Shown here piece by piece: positions 10,085 to 21,703 of a stretch of 64,000 nucleotides of DNA. The position numbers were made by a program, and so were the translations under genes. The DNA is from Taxillus chinensis (Eukaryota > Streptophyta > Magnoliopsida > Santalales > Loranthaceae), in NCBI GenBank assembly GCA_023512835.1, contig CM042088.1:38482164-38546163 (forward strand). The letters run 5' to 3'. The notes under the pieces were generated by a model, which was not told where the DNA came from, made no database searches, and was given only the letters and a program-made list of their open reading frames with translations. Within the stretch, counting starts at the first letter, position 1. Every line of letters begins with the position of its first letter.

Positions 10085-12303
10085 ATTTTTGTTTTTTAAA
10101 AAATAATAAAAAGAAAATAAACAAATAATTGTTTTTCAACTAGGATTAACTTAGATTTAGAAACCCCTTCGTAAAAAATTTTAAAATAAAATGAGAAAGT
10201 AAGGAAAACCCTAAAAGCGCAGAATAGCCTAGATCAGGAATGTAGATTTAGCAGATAAAAAAGGTAGAAAGTTAGGAAAGAAAATAAAATACTAAAAAAG
10301 GGTAAAATAATTTTGTAAATAAAAAGATGATAAAAACAAATGTAATTTCATGGTTTCAAAAAACAAAAATGGTTTTAACTTGATAAAATGTGGTTTCAAA
10401 AAAGAAAAGAAAAGAAAAGAAAGAATCTTACTTGTTTTTTTTTCTTATCTTATGTTTAAGAATAGGATTGGCAATGAGGTGGGTTATACCGGATACCCTT
10501 CCCGCTTCGCCCCTAATGGGACGAGTTTGGAATTAATATAATCGGGTTCGGGCGGATATCTCTTATCCAATAAGGATTTGAGACGGGTTCGGGATAAGAT
10601 AACCTATCCGAAACCCGTATGTATAAGGAAATATAGCAGATTTATCGGGTACTTGCCCCGGCCTGACTCTATTGGAACAGATTTTGGGTCGGCGTAATCG
10701 GGTTTGGGGGGGGGGGGGGGGGGGGGGGGGAGGAGTTTAAAAAGGAGAAAAAAAACTTAGTTATTAAAAAAATATTTTTTAGGATCTTCATGCAAATAAA
10801 GATGACAAAATTATCGTAAATAAAAGATTTTTCTAATAAGGAGAGATTTCAAATTTTAAAACTAAAAATAAAAAGTAACAAAAAAAAAACATCGCAAGAA
10901 GTCATATCATTTCATTTTATGACACTTTAGTCTTTTATCTTTTTCCTTCAACTAAAGCATGTAGAAAACATCCCTTAATTATAGCTATACAAGTTTAGGC
11001 ATTATATATGTGGCTACTCTTATACCAATATATATTAAATGATGATAGCTCGCGATCAACTTTATTAAAGATGCTTAAGATAGAGATTCATGCCCAAAAT
11101 GATTAGGAATGTATTTGCTTACTTATTTGTTGAATTGCATATAATCTATACATATTAATTATGCAAGGATCAATGAACCTTCCACCTGAGTTCTACTTCT
11201 AGGGTATTAGAGGGGATAGTAGGGACGAATTAAGAACCTTTTATGTATGTGCTCATTCCAAAGAAGTCTTAAAATTCGAGAAGGGAGAAAATACTCTAAA
11301 ATTATTAAAGTCTTTTTCCTTGATAATTTTCATTAACTCTTTGAGTTCGTTTGGAGCTCTCTCCTTAAATATTTTGCACACTCCAAAAGACATGTTTTCT
11401 CTAAGAAATGTTGTATCCATTTCAAAATTCATGAGTTCCTCTCAAAATGATGTTTTGCCCTCTCTTGAAGGTTAGATTACATATCCGATAACGTATTTCC
11501 GTTCTAGTAAATTTATTTAACTCTCTCTGACTTAGGAGTTTGAGTTATCGATTTTCTTCTCTTGTTAATGTGTTGGTTGATCCGAATTTTAAATCCAATA
11601 CTTAGAAAGTTTATGCACACACCAATCAAATAAAGATACCCTTCAAATTATACAATCAAATATTGTTTTATGATTTTGTTAAATTTAATTGGGTTAGCTC
11701 CAACAATCTTCTCCAAATTAATAATGTCAAAACTATCTTTGATCAAACTTTGAGTAAATAGATAAAACTTAAAAAAGCAATTGCAGTGAGAAAATTTTGT
11801 TACATAAGAAGGGAAATTCATTTATAACGATAAACAAAAATACATAATATTACCCATCACTATTAAGGGGCTGTGACTTGGTTTCTCAGGAAATGTGCTT
11901 TCCTACGAAAAAGTGATCAAGTTGCCATGGTCCCACATATTATTGATGTACTTATGTAAATGGAACATGTAGAAGCACCCAAATACAGCACAACTCTAAC
12001 CAGAAGGCTGCTGGGGGACTGTGTTCATGTTTGATTTGGATTATTAGTTGGTTTGCTTTTGATTGTGTATTAGTAAATTGTTAATTTATTCAATCTTGAA
12101 AAGTCATTTGTTTTGATCTACATGCATATTATTTTGTTGTTAATGATGAATAATCTAAAGTGTTGAGAACATGAGAGTTTTCTTTGATGACTAGTTGTTA
12201 CACGTTACCTTGTTAGTGATGTTTTTTGCTGGCTTGTAGGATCCTTTTTTTTATTATTGTTGTGTATAGTGTTAATTAATGGATATATAGATTTATAGGT
12301 AAT
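10085..12303. other. Intergenic DNA with a poly-G run and a transposon-end fragment
   Basis: AT-rich sequence. Around 10462-10700 there is a GC-rich patch resembling the interior and left end of the 4039-4239 element (GGATTGGCAATGAGG at its start), ending in a run of 25 G at 10706-10730. No matching right end is seen, so it is a fragment. 10740-12303 holds nothing recognisable. Confidence 0.4.
10706..10730 (+). repeat. Homopolymer of 25 G
   Basis: An uninterrupted G run next to AGGAG. It is rare in plant nuclear DNA, may form a G-quadruplex, and its length is a likely assembly uncertainty. Confidence 0.95.
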
Positions 12304-12505
12304 TGTCACACCCCCAACTCCAAGAGATCTAGAATTGAAAATGTGACTTTTCCATGCCCACACCTGAAGGTAAGGGGTTGGTGACTAGTACTAAAAAGGA
12401 ACATATACCGGGTGCTGTCTAAGATGTACCTGTACAATCATACAATAAGGATATTCGTGTACACTCCCCAAGACATGCACTAAATAAAAGTCATCATCAT
12501 ATATC
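12304..12505 (-). mobile_element. Old gypsy LTR fragment, left part (continues at 25312)
   Basis: It starts TGTCACACCCCCAACTCC and follows the same pattern as the other LTRs here (a GGGGTTGGTGACTAG block, then GGGTGCTGTCT), but is more diverged. It is interrupted at 12505 by the younger solo LTR and resumes at 25312. The orientation (TGTCAC end on the left) means the parent element ran on the minus strand. Confidence 0.6.
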
Positions 12506-12902
12506 ATACATGTCACGCCCCCAAATTCCAGGAAACCCGGAACTAGGAACATGACTTCCCCTTGCCCGCACCCGATAGGTCAAGGGGTTGGTGACTAGCA
12601 CCAATAGAGACTACACCATGGGTGCTGTCTCAAATATGCAACCTTGTACAGTCATATATCAAGGGTAATCCTGTACTTTCCCATACATCATCATGCATAC
12701 AATAAGTCAAATAGTCATACAGACATCACAGCACAAACAGTATGCAAATATAACTGTTCATGGACTCATGTCCGGGATATCACATAAAACAATACAGAAT
12801 ATAATCGTATCATACATCGAGTAGTGGGCACGCCCTCCGGAAGAAAGTCCTCCACTAGTCTCGGGTCACACCTGAAAAGGGTAAACAACAAGTAGGGGTG
12901 AG

Positions 12903-14562
12903 TGATAAGCTGCGTAATTTGTCATTAAATTTGCATTTAATTTATGGGCTTTGATTTAATATTTTATTGAATTAATGCATTTTTATAATAGTTTTCTCCA
13001 ATTTTAATTATTTACTTGTTTTATAGATTTAATATTAATTTTGGTGGTTTTTAATGTTTAATTGATTATTCTAATTTTAATATTAATTCTCTGGGCTTAA
13101 CCGACTATTTTAATTTTAATCTTTCTCTCTCTCTATATATTTTGGTTTGTATTTCACTTTTATTATTATTATTATTATTTTGCATTGTTACGTAGGGTAG
13201 GTTGGAATTTTAAAGCAATTGAAATCAAGGCATGGGTCATTACACACGTGGAGAGAGAGCAAATTGGAAACATTATGTGTGGGCCCATGAAGAAGTCAAA
13301 GAAGAATGCATGAATGATGTGTACGTGAGTTATGGTAAAAAGAAAGAAAGAAGTAATTGTGTGGTGGTGGCGTGAACGCAAAGGAAGAAAAGAAAAAGGA
13401 AGGTAAAAATGATGGCAATTTTATGAGATTTAATGCCTGGGGTGAAGAAGACCCATGCATCGTGTATATATATTTGCAATTCGACGTCGGTGTGCCTACC
13501 CACGCAGCGTTGCCTAGCGCCTCCATCATCTCACCATCTTTCACGTGATCTCCACTGCATACACCCGTCACCATCACGCCCAGGTGCAATTTCTTCTTCT
13601 TCGCGCTAAGCCTTCATCCAACGTCTAGTCGACTCCACGCCACCTCATCTCGTTCCATCATCATCCCACCGGCGCTCGTTCCATCCCGTGCGCCGCCAGC
13701 TCACCACTTCATCAGCGCAAGCCGATCCGGCCATTACGCGGACGTCCACACCAATTCCAGTCTGGCCGATTCGAACATAGCGAAAATAGGAAAGAAGATA
13801 GCGCAGGCGAATATTGGAGATTCGGATCGAGTTCAAGATCAAGTGTTTAATTGTTTGCAGCCTATTTATTTTAATTCTGTTCTAATTCTTGTTGTTTTAA
13901 TTTTCCAAACAGATTTGTGATTTTTGCAACCCATGGAGGGGTAAGTATTTTGTAATCGGTTTAGCGTAGCACTTTGGATGCTTGTTTTGAATTCATGTTT
14001 TAATATTTAATTTGGTATTTTATGTGCTATGATTTAATTCTCTATCTCTTTGATTTGTTGATTTAATATCTCGGTTGAGTGCTAATTTAGCAATTCATTG
14101 TGCGTTATTATTCTATTTGAGTGGGAAGATTTGTTTCGTAGGGAACGGGCGATCTTTCGAGAATTAATTCATAATTATTCAGGTTGGAATAAATTTATAA
14201 TTTGATTGTATTCATGGTGTCTTGATGCATTTGAATTATGGGGCCATAATTTATCTAATTAATCTTTTGGGATAGTGATAAACAGCATTCAGGTGTGAAG
14301 TTAAACCGGTTACATCTTTAATTAATTGATTTTCTCGGTTATTACTTTTCTTAGTTAAAAATCTTGCTTTAATTAGTTTTCATTCAATCAAAAATCCCCC
14401 AATTTTCCATTTATTCTTTTTCATTAGTTTTTGTTTAACAAGTAATTAAATAAGTTGAATTGAATTTTATAAGTCCTCCGGAGAGAACGATCTAGGTTAA
14501 GCCACTAGCTATACTTAGTTTAAATTTTATTTGGAGTGCGTGTGCGACAAACGCCCTTTTCA
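12903..14562 (+). repeat. 5' LTR of the Athila/Tat-type element
   Basis: It begins TGATAAGCTGCG and ends CGCCCTTTTCA. It matches 21704-23361 nearly base for base except for a cluster of small indels in the GC-rich part (about 13480-13810). It contains a (CT)n-TATATA stretch near 13122-13140 and an (ATT)n run at 13158-13178 that its partner shares. Confidence 0.92.
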
Positions 14563-14565
14563 AAT

Positions 14566-14584
14566 TGGCGCCGTTGCTCGGGGA
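14566..14584 (+). other. Primer-binding site, tRNA-Asp type
   Basis: TGGCGCCGTTGC-T-CGGGG lies just after the 5' LTR. It equals the complement of the plant tRNA-Asp 3' end used by Athila/Tat elements, except for one extra T. Confidence 0.85.
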
Positions 14585-14936
14585 GGCATTAAATTTGATT
14601 CAATTTATTTTCTTGCTTGTTTTATTATTTGTTTTGATTTTTATTTATTTATTATTTTGTTTGGACTTACCTGGTATTTTCTTGTCTTTGTTTTTTTCGG
14701 GGTTTCCTTTTTATTTTATTTATTTATTTTATTTAAAAAAAAACCAAAAAAAAAAAAAAAAGAGATTCCATTTTTCTACAGGTTTCCTTTTTTTGCAGGT
14801 TTTCTTTTCTAACAAGTTTCCTGTTTTGTTTTATTTCCTTTTTTTTCATAGTTTTATTTTTTTTTGCAGGTTTTCCCTTTTTCTTTTATTTTATTTTCTC
14901 TTCTCTTCCTCTTAATTTTTTTTTTTTTTTTTTTTT
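14585..14936 (+). other. Untranslated leader, T-rich low complexity
   Basis: The leader between primer site and gag is built of TTTATTTATT and TTTCC-type runs plus a 15-A stretch (14745-14760). It ends in a poly-T run just before the gag ATG at 14937. Apparent open frames here encode only Phe/Leu/Lys runs from composition and are not genes. Confidence 0.7.
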
Positions 14937-16446
14937 ATGACACGATCCACTTCAGGGGAACTACTAGATTTGGATCCGGAGGTTGAGCGAAACTTGAGGA
15001 CTCGTCTTCGACACACTCAAGTCAAGGAAGAAAGCCCCTCACCAACAATGGCAGGGCCAAACGGAGAGTACAATCGCACCATCCGAGAGTTGGCGACACC
15101 AGGACATCAACTATCAACCGACGTGTATTGCCTACCCAAGCATTGGAGACCGACTTCGAGCTCGGATCTGGTCTTATACATCTTCTTCCCAAGTTCCATG
15201 GGCTATCCGGAGAAGACCCACACAAGCATCTTAAAGAGTTCAATGTTGTCTGTTCAACCATGAAGCCCCGCAATGTCCCAGAAGATCAGATCAAGTTGAG
15301 AGCTTTCCCATTCTCACTTGATGGAGCTGCAAAAGACTGGTTGTATTACTTGCAACCAGAAGATGTCACATGTTGGAACGAGTTGAAGAAATTGTTCTTA
15401 AATCGATTCTTCCCAAAGATCGAGGACCACAACATCCAGGAAGGAGATCTCAGGCATCAAACAGGGACATAGCGAAACGATGTACGAGTATTGGGAGCGC
15501 TTCAAGAAGTTGGTTGCTAGTTGTCCACATCACCAAATTAGCGACCAACTCCTCATCCAGGACTTCTACGAGGGTCTTACATCTATGGAGAGGAGCATGG
15601 TGGATGCGGTTGCAGGAGGAGCCCTCGTTGATAAAACACCGGTGGATGCAAGAGCTCTCATTGACAAAATGGCACGGAATACGCAGCAATTTGGAGATCG
15701 AGCATTGCCTACACAACGAGGAGTCCACCATGTGAGCCCCAACACACGGCCCTAGTCTTGAGGCGCACAAGCTTGATGAGATCTCTACTATGATAAGGCG
15801 GATGGCCTTAGCCTTACCAGCCCTCGCTAGTCCTGCAAAAGTTTGTGGAATCTGCACTGCCACTGATCACCCTACTGATGCATGTCCACAACTCCAGGAA
15901 ACAGAAGAGTGCAATGGCATCTTTCCAGGTCGCCCATATGAGCAGCAGCAGCAGCAGCGTCCCCCTCAGCAGAAATATGATCCATTCTCACAGACATATA
16001 ATCCAGGGTGGAGAGATCATCCCAATCTTCGCTATGGGACAGGGCAACCTCAGAGGCCTCCATATCCTCAGAATTTTCAGAAGAGGCCTGAGGGGCCAAC
16101 ATCGAATGGTCAACAGCAAGCCTATCCTCAACAAAAGGCAGAACTAGATAACTTTAATCTCCTTCAGCAGATTGTGCTCAACCAACAAAATGAGTTGAAG
16201 GAACTCAAGATGCAAATAAGTCAGATGGCCACTGCTGTACATGAGATCACTAGTCATCAGCAGAACACACTTCCCTCTCAGACTACTCCCAATCCTAAGG
16301 GGAATGTCAGTTCTATCACTTTGAGGAGTGGCAAGCAAACTGGAGATCCACAGGTTCCATCTACTCCACCAGGATTTGCACCACTAACCAAGGGGCCACC
16401 CCCTACCTCAACCACTGAGGAACCAGAGATCAAGGAAAAAGAGTGA
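14937..16446 (+). pseudogene. gag, broken by frameshifts
   Basis: Gag is spread over four frames: 14937-15160 (MTRSTSGELLDLD start), 15128-15472 (capsid core with VCSTMKPRNVPEDQIKLRAFPFSLDGAA... type motif), 15480-15755 (YEYWERFKKLVASCPHHQIS), and 15790-16446. The last part holds a zinc knuckle CGICTATDHPTDAC (C-x2-C-x4-H-x4-C, about 15844-15885), a CAG-encoded Gln run at 15940-15957 and a Gln/Pro-rich tail. Gag would package the RNA into particles. Single-base shifts near 15150 and 15470 and a stop after NTRP destroy the frame. The start was chosen as the first ATG after the leader, followed by recognisable gag sequence. Confidence 0.85.
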
Positions 16447-17080
16447 AGAAGGAGAAGGAGACCACCTCTCGACCTCTTCCATTCCCATATAAGGCTATTC
16501 AAAACAAGAAGATGACAGATGAGGCAATTCGAGCGGGAGGTTCTGGATATATTTAAAAGGGTGGAGATCAACATTCCACTCTTGGAGGCCATCAAGCAAA
16601 TTCCTCGATTTGCTAAATTCTTGAAGGAACTATGTATCAACAGAAGAAGAAGCCTAAAGGGAGTTGAAAGGGTCAACCTTGGGAGAATAGTCTCAGCACT
16701 CATCACACATTCTCCTCCCATGCCTCCGAAGTGTGAAGACCCTGGCACCTTCACTATTCCATGTACCATTGGAACACTTCACTTTTCTGATGCTTTGTGT
16801 GACTTGGGCGCCTCTATCAATGTCATGCCATATTCTGTCTACTCCTCTCTTCACATTGGGGAGCTTAAGCCAACACGGGTGGTAGTCCAATTGGCTAATA
16901 GATCCACATTGGACCAATAGGCGTTCTTGAGGATGTTCTAGTTAGAGTGAGAGATGCCATCTTTCCCGCTGATTTCTATGTTCTCAACATGGAGGAGGAC
17001 TTGGCGAACTCACATGCCCCTATCATTCTTGGCAAGGCCATTCCTCAAAACTGCCAAGACCATCATTGATGTTTACCAAG
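16447..17080 (+). pseudogene. Aspartic protease region, broken
   Basis: The open part 16519-16920 carries the retropepsin active-site motif CDLGASINVMPYSVY (plant gypsy form of D-T/L-G-A). It is followed after a frame change by DVLVRVRDAIFPADFYVL and an ILGKA... segment equal to the usual ILGRPFL flap region. A stop at 16918-16920 splits it, and another shift precedes the RT. In a functional element the protease would cut the Gag-Pol polyprotein. Confidence 0.8.
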
Positions 17081-17090
17081 GTACGCTTTC

Positions 17091-18951
17091 ATGGAGTTTG
17101 GTGATGAAATTATTAAATTTAATATTTTAGACTCCATGAAGCATCCTTCCGAGCATAGTGTCTTATTCCTCTCACACACTGAACCACCCTATGAGATTGA
17201 TTATGACCTTGATTTCAGTGATGTGAATGATTTTGATGATGAGGTGGATAATGTTAATGGATTGAATGCTTTGTTTTCCGATGATGTTGCACATGTTCAC
17301 TCTATTTCTTCTTGTGCACAAATTTCTACACCTAGCATGCTTCCTTCCATACAACACCCACCTATACTTGAGTTGAAACCTTTGCCTAATAATTTGAAAT
17401 ATGCATATTTGATGAATGGAGATAGATTGCCTGTTATCATTGCTAGTAATCTCCTACCAGACCAAGAGACCAAACTGCTGGCTCTCTTGAGGGACAATAT
17501 TAAGGCAATAGGTTGGACATTAGCTGATATTCCTGGACTTAGCCCATCCACTTGCATGCATAGGATTTTCTTAGAAGATGGTGCTAAACCAGTGAGGCAG
17601 CCCCAAAGGAGGCTAAACCCCACTTTGTTAGAAGTTGTAAAGAAAGAGGTAGAAAAATTATTTGCAGCTGGCATTATTTATCCTATCTCTGATTCTCAGT
17701 GGGTTAGTCCTGTCCAAGTGGTACCCAAAAAGACTGGGTTCACTGTGGTGAAAAATGAGAGGGATGAATTGGTTCCTATGCGAGTCCAGAATAGCTGGCG
17801 AGTATGCATTGATTATAGGAGACTTAACGGTGTCACTCGCAAGGACCACTTCCCACTTCCCTTCATTGACCAAATGTTAGAAAGACTGGCAGGTAGGACA
17901 CATTATTGCTTCTTGGATGGTTTTTCTGGTTATTTTCAGGTTCCCATTGCTCCAGGAGGACCAAGAGAAGACTACATTCACTTGCCCATTTGGTACTTTT
18001 GCATATAGAAGGATGCCATTCGGTCTTTGTAATGCTCCTGGTACTTTCCAAAGATGCATGATGAGTATATTTTCTGATTTTCTTGAGAATTGCATGGAAG
18101 TATTTATGGATGATTTTACCGTTTATGGTCCTCATTTGATGAATGTCTCTCTAGCCTAGGTAATGTTTTGCGTCGTTGCATTGATAAAAACCTTGTGCTT
18201 AATTTTGAAAAATGTCATTTCATGGTTGAAAAAGGCATAGTTCTAGGACATGTAATTTCCAAGCATGGTATAGAGGTAGATAAATCCAAAATTGATCTTA
18301 TTACATCTTTACCCTATCCTACTTGTGTTCGAGATGTTCGTTCTTTTCTAGGACATGCAAGTTTTTACAGGCGCTTCATCGGGGACTTCAAAGAAGATTG
18401 CGCACCCATTGTCGCAATTGTTGCAAAAAGAGAAATCTTTTGTTTTTGATGATTCTTGCAGGTTAGCTTTTGATGAGTTGAAGAAGCGGTGACCACCCCG
18501 CCGATCATTCAACCACCAAAGTGGGACCATCCATTTGAGCTTATGTGTGATACTTCCAATTTTGCTTGTGGGAGTTGTTCTTTCACAGAGAGTGGATGGA
18601 GTTCCACATGTCGTTGCCTATGCCTCGAGGACCTTAGATGCAGCTCAGTGCCATTACACCACTACCGAGAAGGAGTTCCTTGCAGTCATCTTTGCCTTAG
18701 ATAAATTTCGTTCCTATCTCTTGGGATCGAAAGTTGTTGTCTTTTCTGATCATGCGGCCCTAAGGTACCTATTGAAGAAGCCAGATGCCAAGCCACGACT
18801 TATTCGATGGATGTTGCTTCTTCAAGAGTTCGACATAGAGATCAGAGACAAGAAGGGGTCTGAAAATCTAGTTGCCGATCACATGAGCCGACTTCCCCAC
18901 CTTTCAAGAGGACATCACTTCCTTGGGGTTGAGAGACACCTTTCCAGATGA
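17091..18951 (+). pseudogene. Reverse transcriptase and RNase H, broken
   Basis: 17091-18008 holds a long spacer, then RT motifs EKLFAAGIIYPISDSQWVSP, WRVCIDYRRLN and FPLPFIDQMLERLAG. 17917-18159 holds the catalytic box FMDDFTVYG. 18168-18449 holds FEKCHFMV...GIVLGHVIS and SFLGHASFYRRFI. RNase H follows at 18490-18951 with LMCDTSNFA (reading frame lost), [25 protein letters not shown] and LVADHMSRL. Shifts or stops occur near 18005, 18160, 18445 and 18590. The catalytic DD pair is intact in sequence but no continuous protein is possible. Confidence 0.88.
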
Positions 18952-20272
18952 GCACTTATATGCAGTCTCTTCTACCCTCCCATGGTATGCTGATTTGGTG
19001 AACTACTTGGTGGCTTCTAAAATTCCTGATCATTATAGGAAGCACCAAGTAGCGAAGTTGAAGAGTGAAGCGAGGCACTATTTTTGGGACGATCCCTATC
19101 TTTGGCGGATTGGCAGTGATCAGATTATTCGACGATGTGTCCCCAGCCATGAGATCCCATCCATTTTGAAATTCTGCCACACACTTGCTTGTGGAGGACA
19201 CTTTGGTTCACAGCGCACAGCTAGGAAGGTATTGGACTCTGGTATGTATTGGCCCACTTTGTTTCATGATGCTTATGAGTTTTGTAAAGCATGTGATCGT
19301 TGCCAACATACTGGTAATATATCTAGGAAACATGAGATGCCTCAACAGCCTATGATATTTTGTGAACTTTTTGATGTTTGGGGTATTGATTTCATGGGTC
19401 CTTTTCCTAGTTCTTTTGGTTATTTGTATATATTGGTTGCTGTGGATTATGTGAGTAAGTGGGTGGAGGCGAAAGCCACGAGGATCGACGATTCAAACGT
19501 TGTTGTGGATTTTGTGAAAACTAACATCTTTTGTAGGTTTGGCATTCCTAAAGCTATCATTAGCGATCAAGGGACTCACTTTTGCAACAGGCACTTTCGA
19601 GCACTACTTGAAGTATGGGGTGACACATAAAACATCGACACCATAGCATCCCCAAACCAATGGCCAAGCGAGGTGTCCAATCGGGAGTTGAAACAAATCT
19701 TGGAGAAGACTGTTCGCCCAATAGGAAGGATTGGAGCCAGCGCCTTGATGATGCACTTTGGGCCTATCGAACAAGATACAAGACTCCCATTGGCATGTCC
19801 CCATTTCGATTAGTTTATGGGAAGTCTTGCCATCTTCCCGTGGAGGTGGAGCATAGAGCATACCTGGGCGGTCAAAGCTTGCAATCTGGACTTAGCCCAA
19901 GCCAGGGGAGCACAGAAACTTCAACTTCAGGAGCTTGAGGAGCTTCGTTTGGATTCTTATGATAATGCAAGGCTCTACAAGGAGAAGTCCAAGGCTGCCC
20001 ATGACAAGATAATTCACAAGAGGGAGTTCGAAGAAGGCGAGCGTGTTCTTCTTTATACTTCGAGATTGAAGCTTATGCCTGGTAAGCTGAGGACAAGATG
20101 GACTGGCCCCTATACTGTAGTTCGTGTCTTTCCATATGGTGCAGTGGAGATCATTCAGGAAGAATCAGGACATAACTTCACGGTCAACGGACATCGGCTC
20201 AAGCACTTCTATGGGGGTTATCCTCTACCTGCGTTGGATTCTATCCAACTGTACGACCCTGTCATTCTTTGA
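18923..20272 (+). pseudogene. Integrase, broken
   Basis: 18923-19630 contains the zinc-binding H/C region ([16 protein letters not shown]...CKACDRCQ), the first catalytic Asp in [13 protein letters not shown] and the second in ISDQGTHF. The frame then fails at 19628, so the third catalytic residue (Glu of the NGQ-E-SNRELK region near 19665) is in another frame. 19660-19940 and 19817-20272 keep [12 protein letters not shown] and a C-terminal part with GERVLLYTSRLKL, RTRWTGPYTV and a FTVNGHRLKHF end. There is no chromodomain. The final stop at 20270-20272 is in the normal place for this family. Confidence 0.85.
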
Positions 20273-21703
20273 GCCCATCAGGTTGTTTCTTTCCTTCTCA
20301 TTTATTGTTCATTGTTCATTTTTAGAATTGCATTTCATGTCCATAGCTTCTATTTTTGGATTACATTGAGGACAATGCAACATTTAAGTGTGGGGGAGGG
20401 AGCACCTAGCTTAGTTTAGTTACACATTTTTATTTATTTATTTTTATTTTTATTTTTTTGTGTTTTTTTTTGTGTTTTTTTTTTCATTAGTTTATTTTTG
20501 CTTGTTATTGTGTTTTTATTTAGTTTATTTAGTTATTTATTTATTTTTAAAATAAAACAAAAACCAAAAAGATTTTATTTTGTTTTTGTGTGCTTTATTT
20601 ATTTATTTATTTATTTTTATTTTTAGGCTGCATGTTTTTAGTCTTGAACTTGATTGACACCTGAATTTTTGGTACATCCTTGAGCAATAATGATTAGTTC
20701 CATTTGAGTTTATTTGATTGTGCAATATTTGAATAATGACTGAGAATCTTGAATAGTTAGAGTTAAGTTGTCTAGTATGGATATATATTTTGCACAACTG
20801 AAATTTTAATGCTTTAATATTTGATTAATTCATCTTGACTTTTATGCCTTAATTGGGATGTGCAAACATGTGATAATCATGATTATAGCTAATTTTGAGT
20901 TATGCTTGGACTTTAATTCCATGAGTTGTGAAATCCTGTTTTATCATTACATCTTATTCATGCCAATACTTGAGTTTTTCTTGCATTTGGGTTTTATATG
21001 AGCTAAGCTTGTGAATATAAAGTGAGATATTTAAAAAAAGAGAGTGAATAATCCATCAAGGGAGAGCATAAAATGCAACCTTGTAAGGTTATTAATTAAA
21101 AAAAGAGCATTATTGAAAAAGGTTAGCCAACTTGCGGAGTATGCTATATTACTTGGAATTTATCCTGAAGGGCTTTTAAACCTGGTACCCTAAGATCCGC
21201 CATAATCTGGGAGCTGCCGGATGGTTCCGCTACATGGGTGGTATAGATGGTTATTGTTAAGTAAGTTTGGCTGCCTATTTTTAAAAAAGTGAAAGAAAAA
21301 AATTAAAAAAAAAAAGTGATTGGCCAATCCATTGCATATATCTTGTTTAGCTCCAGTAATCTTCACCCATTTGTTTTACTCAAGTATGTGTATGAATGAT
21401 GGCATGATATTTGGAGTATGGAATAACTATGGTTAATTTTTGGGTATGCTTAATATTAGCCAACTGATTGATAATTGCATATTTGTGTGACTTGATTAAG
21501 TGTCATGAATGAGAGATGGGTTGAAAGAATAAAGAAGTTGATGAATTTTTAGTTTCACACACTCACGTCTATACTAGAACTCAATTCGTGATATTCAAGT
21601 TGTTCTCTTTGTATATTTGAATTTGTATGATTGGATAATCTTTGTTTGGTGCTTATTTTTAATATTTGTTCGAGGACGACCAAAGTTCAAGTGTGGGGGA
21701 ATT
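20273..21703 (+). other. Spacer between integrase and 3' LTR, with two polypurine-tract-like boxes
   Basis: About 1.4 kb without an open frame over 81 codons, so no env-like gene is seen. AAGTGTGGGGGAG at about 20386-20398 and CAAGTGTGGGGGAATT at 21688-21703 are near-identical. The second touches the 3' LTR and is the functional polypurine tract; the first is an internal copy. TTTATTTATT runs fill 20425-20620. Confidence 0.75.

Noticed and set aside
14531..14915. Long Phe/Leu/Lys-rich frames
   Set aside because: They arise from the T-rich retrotransposon leader and show no coding motif.
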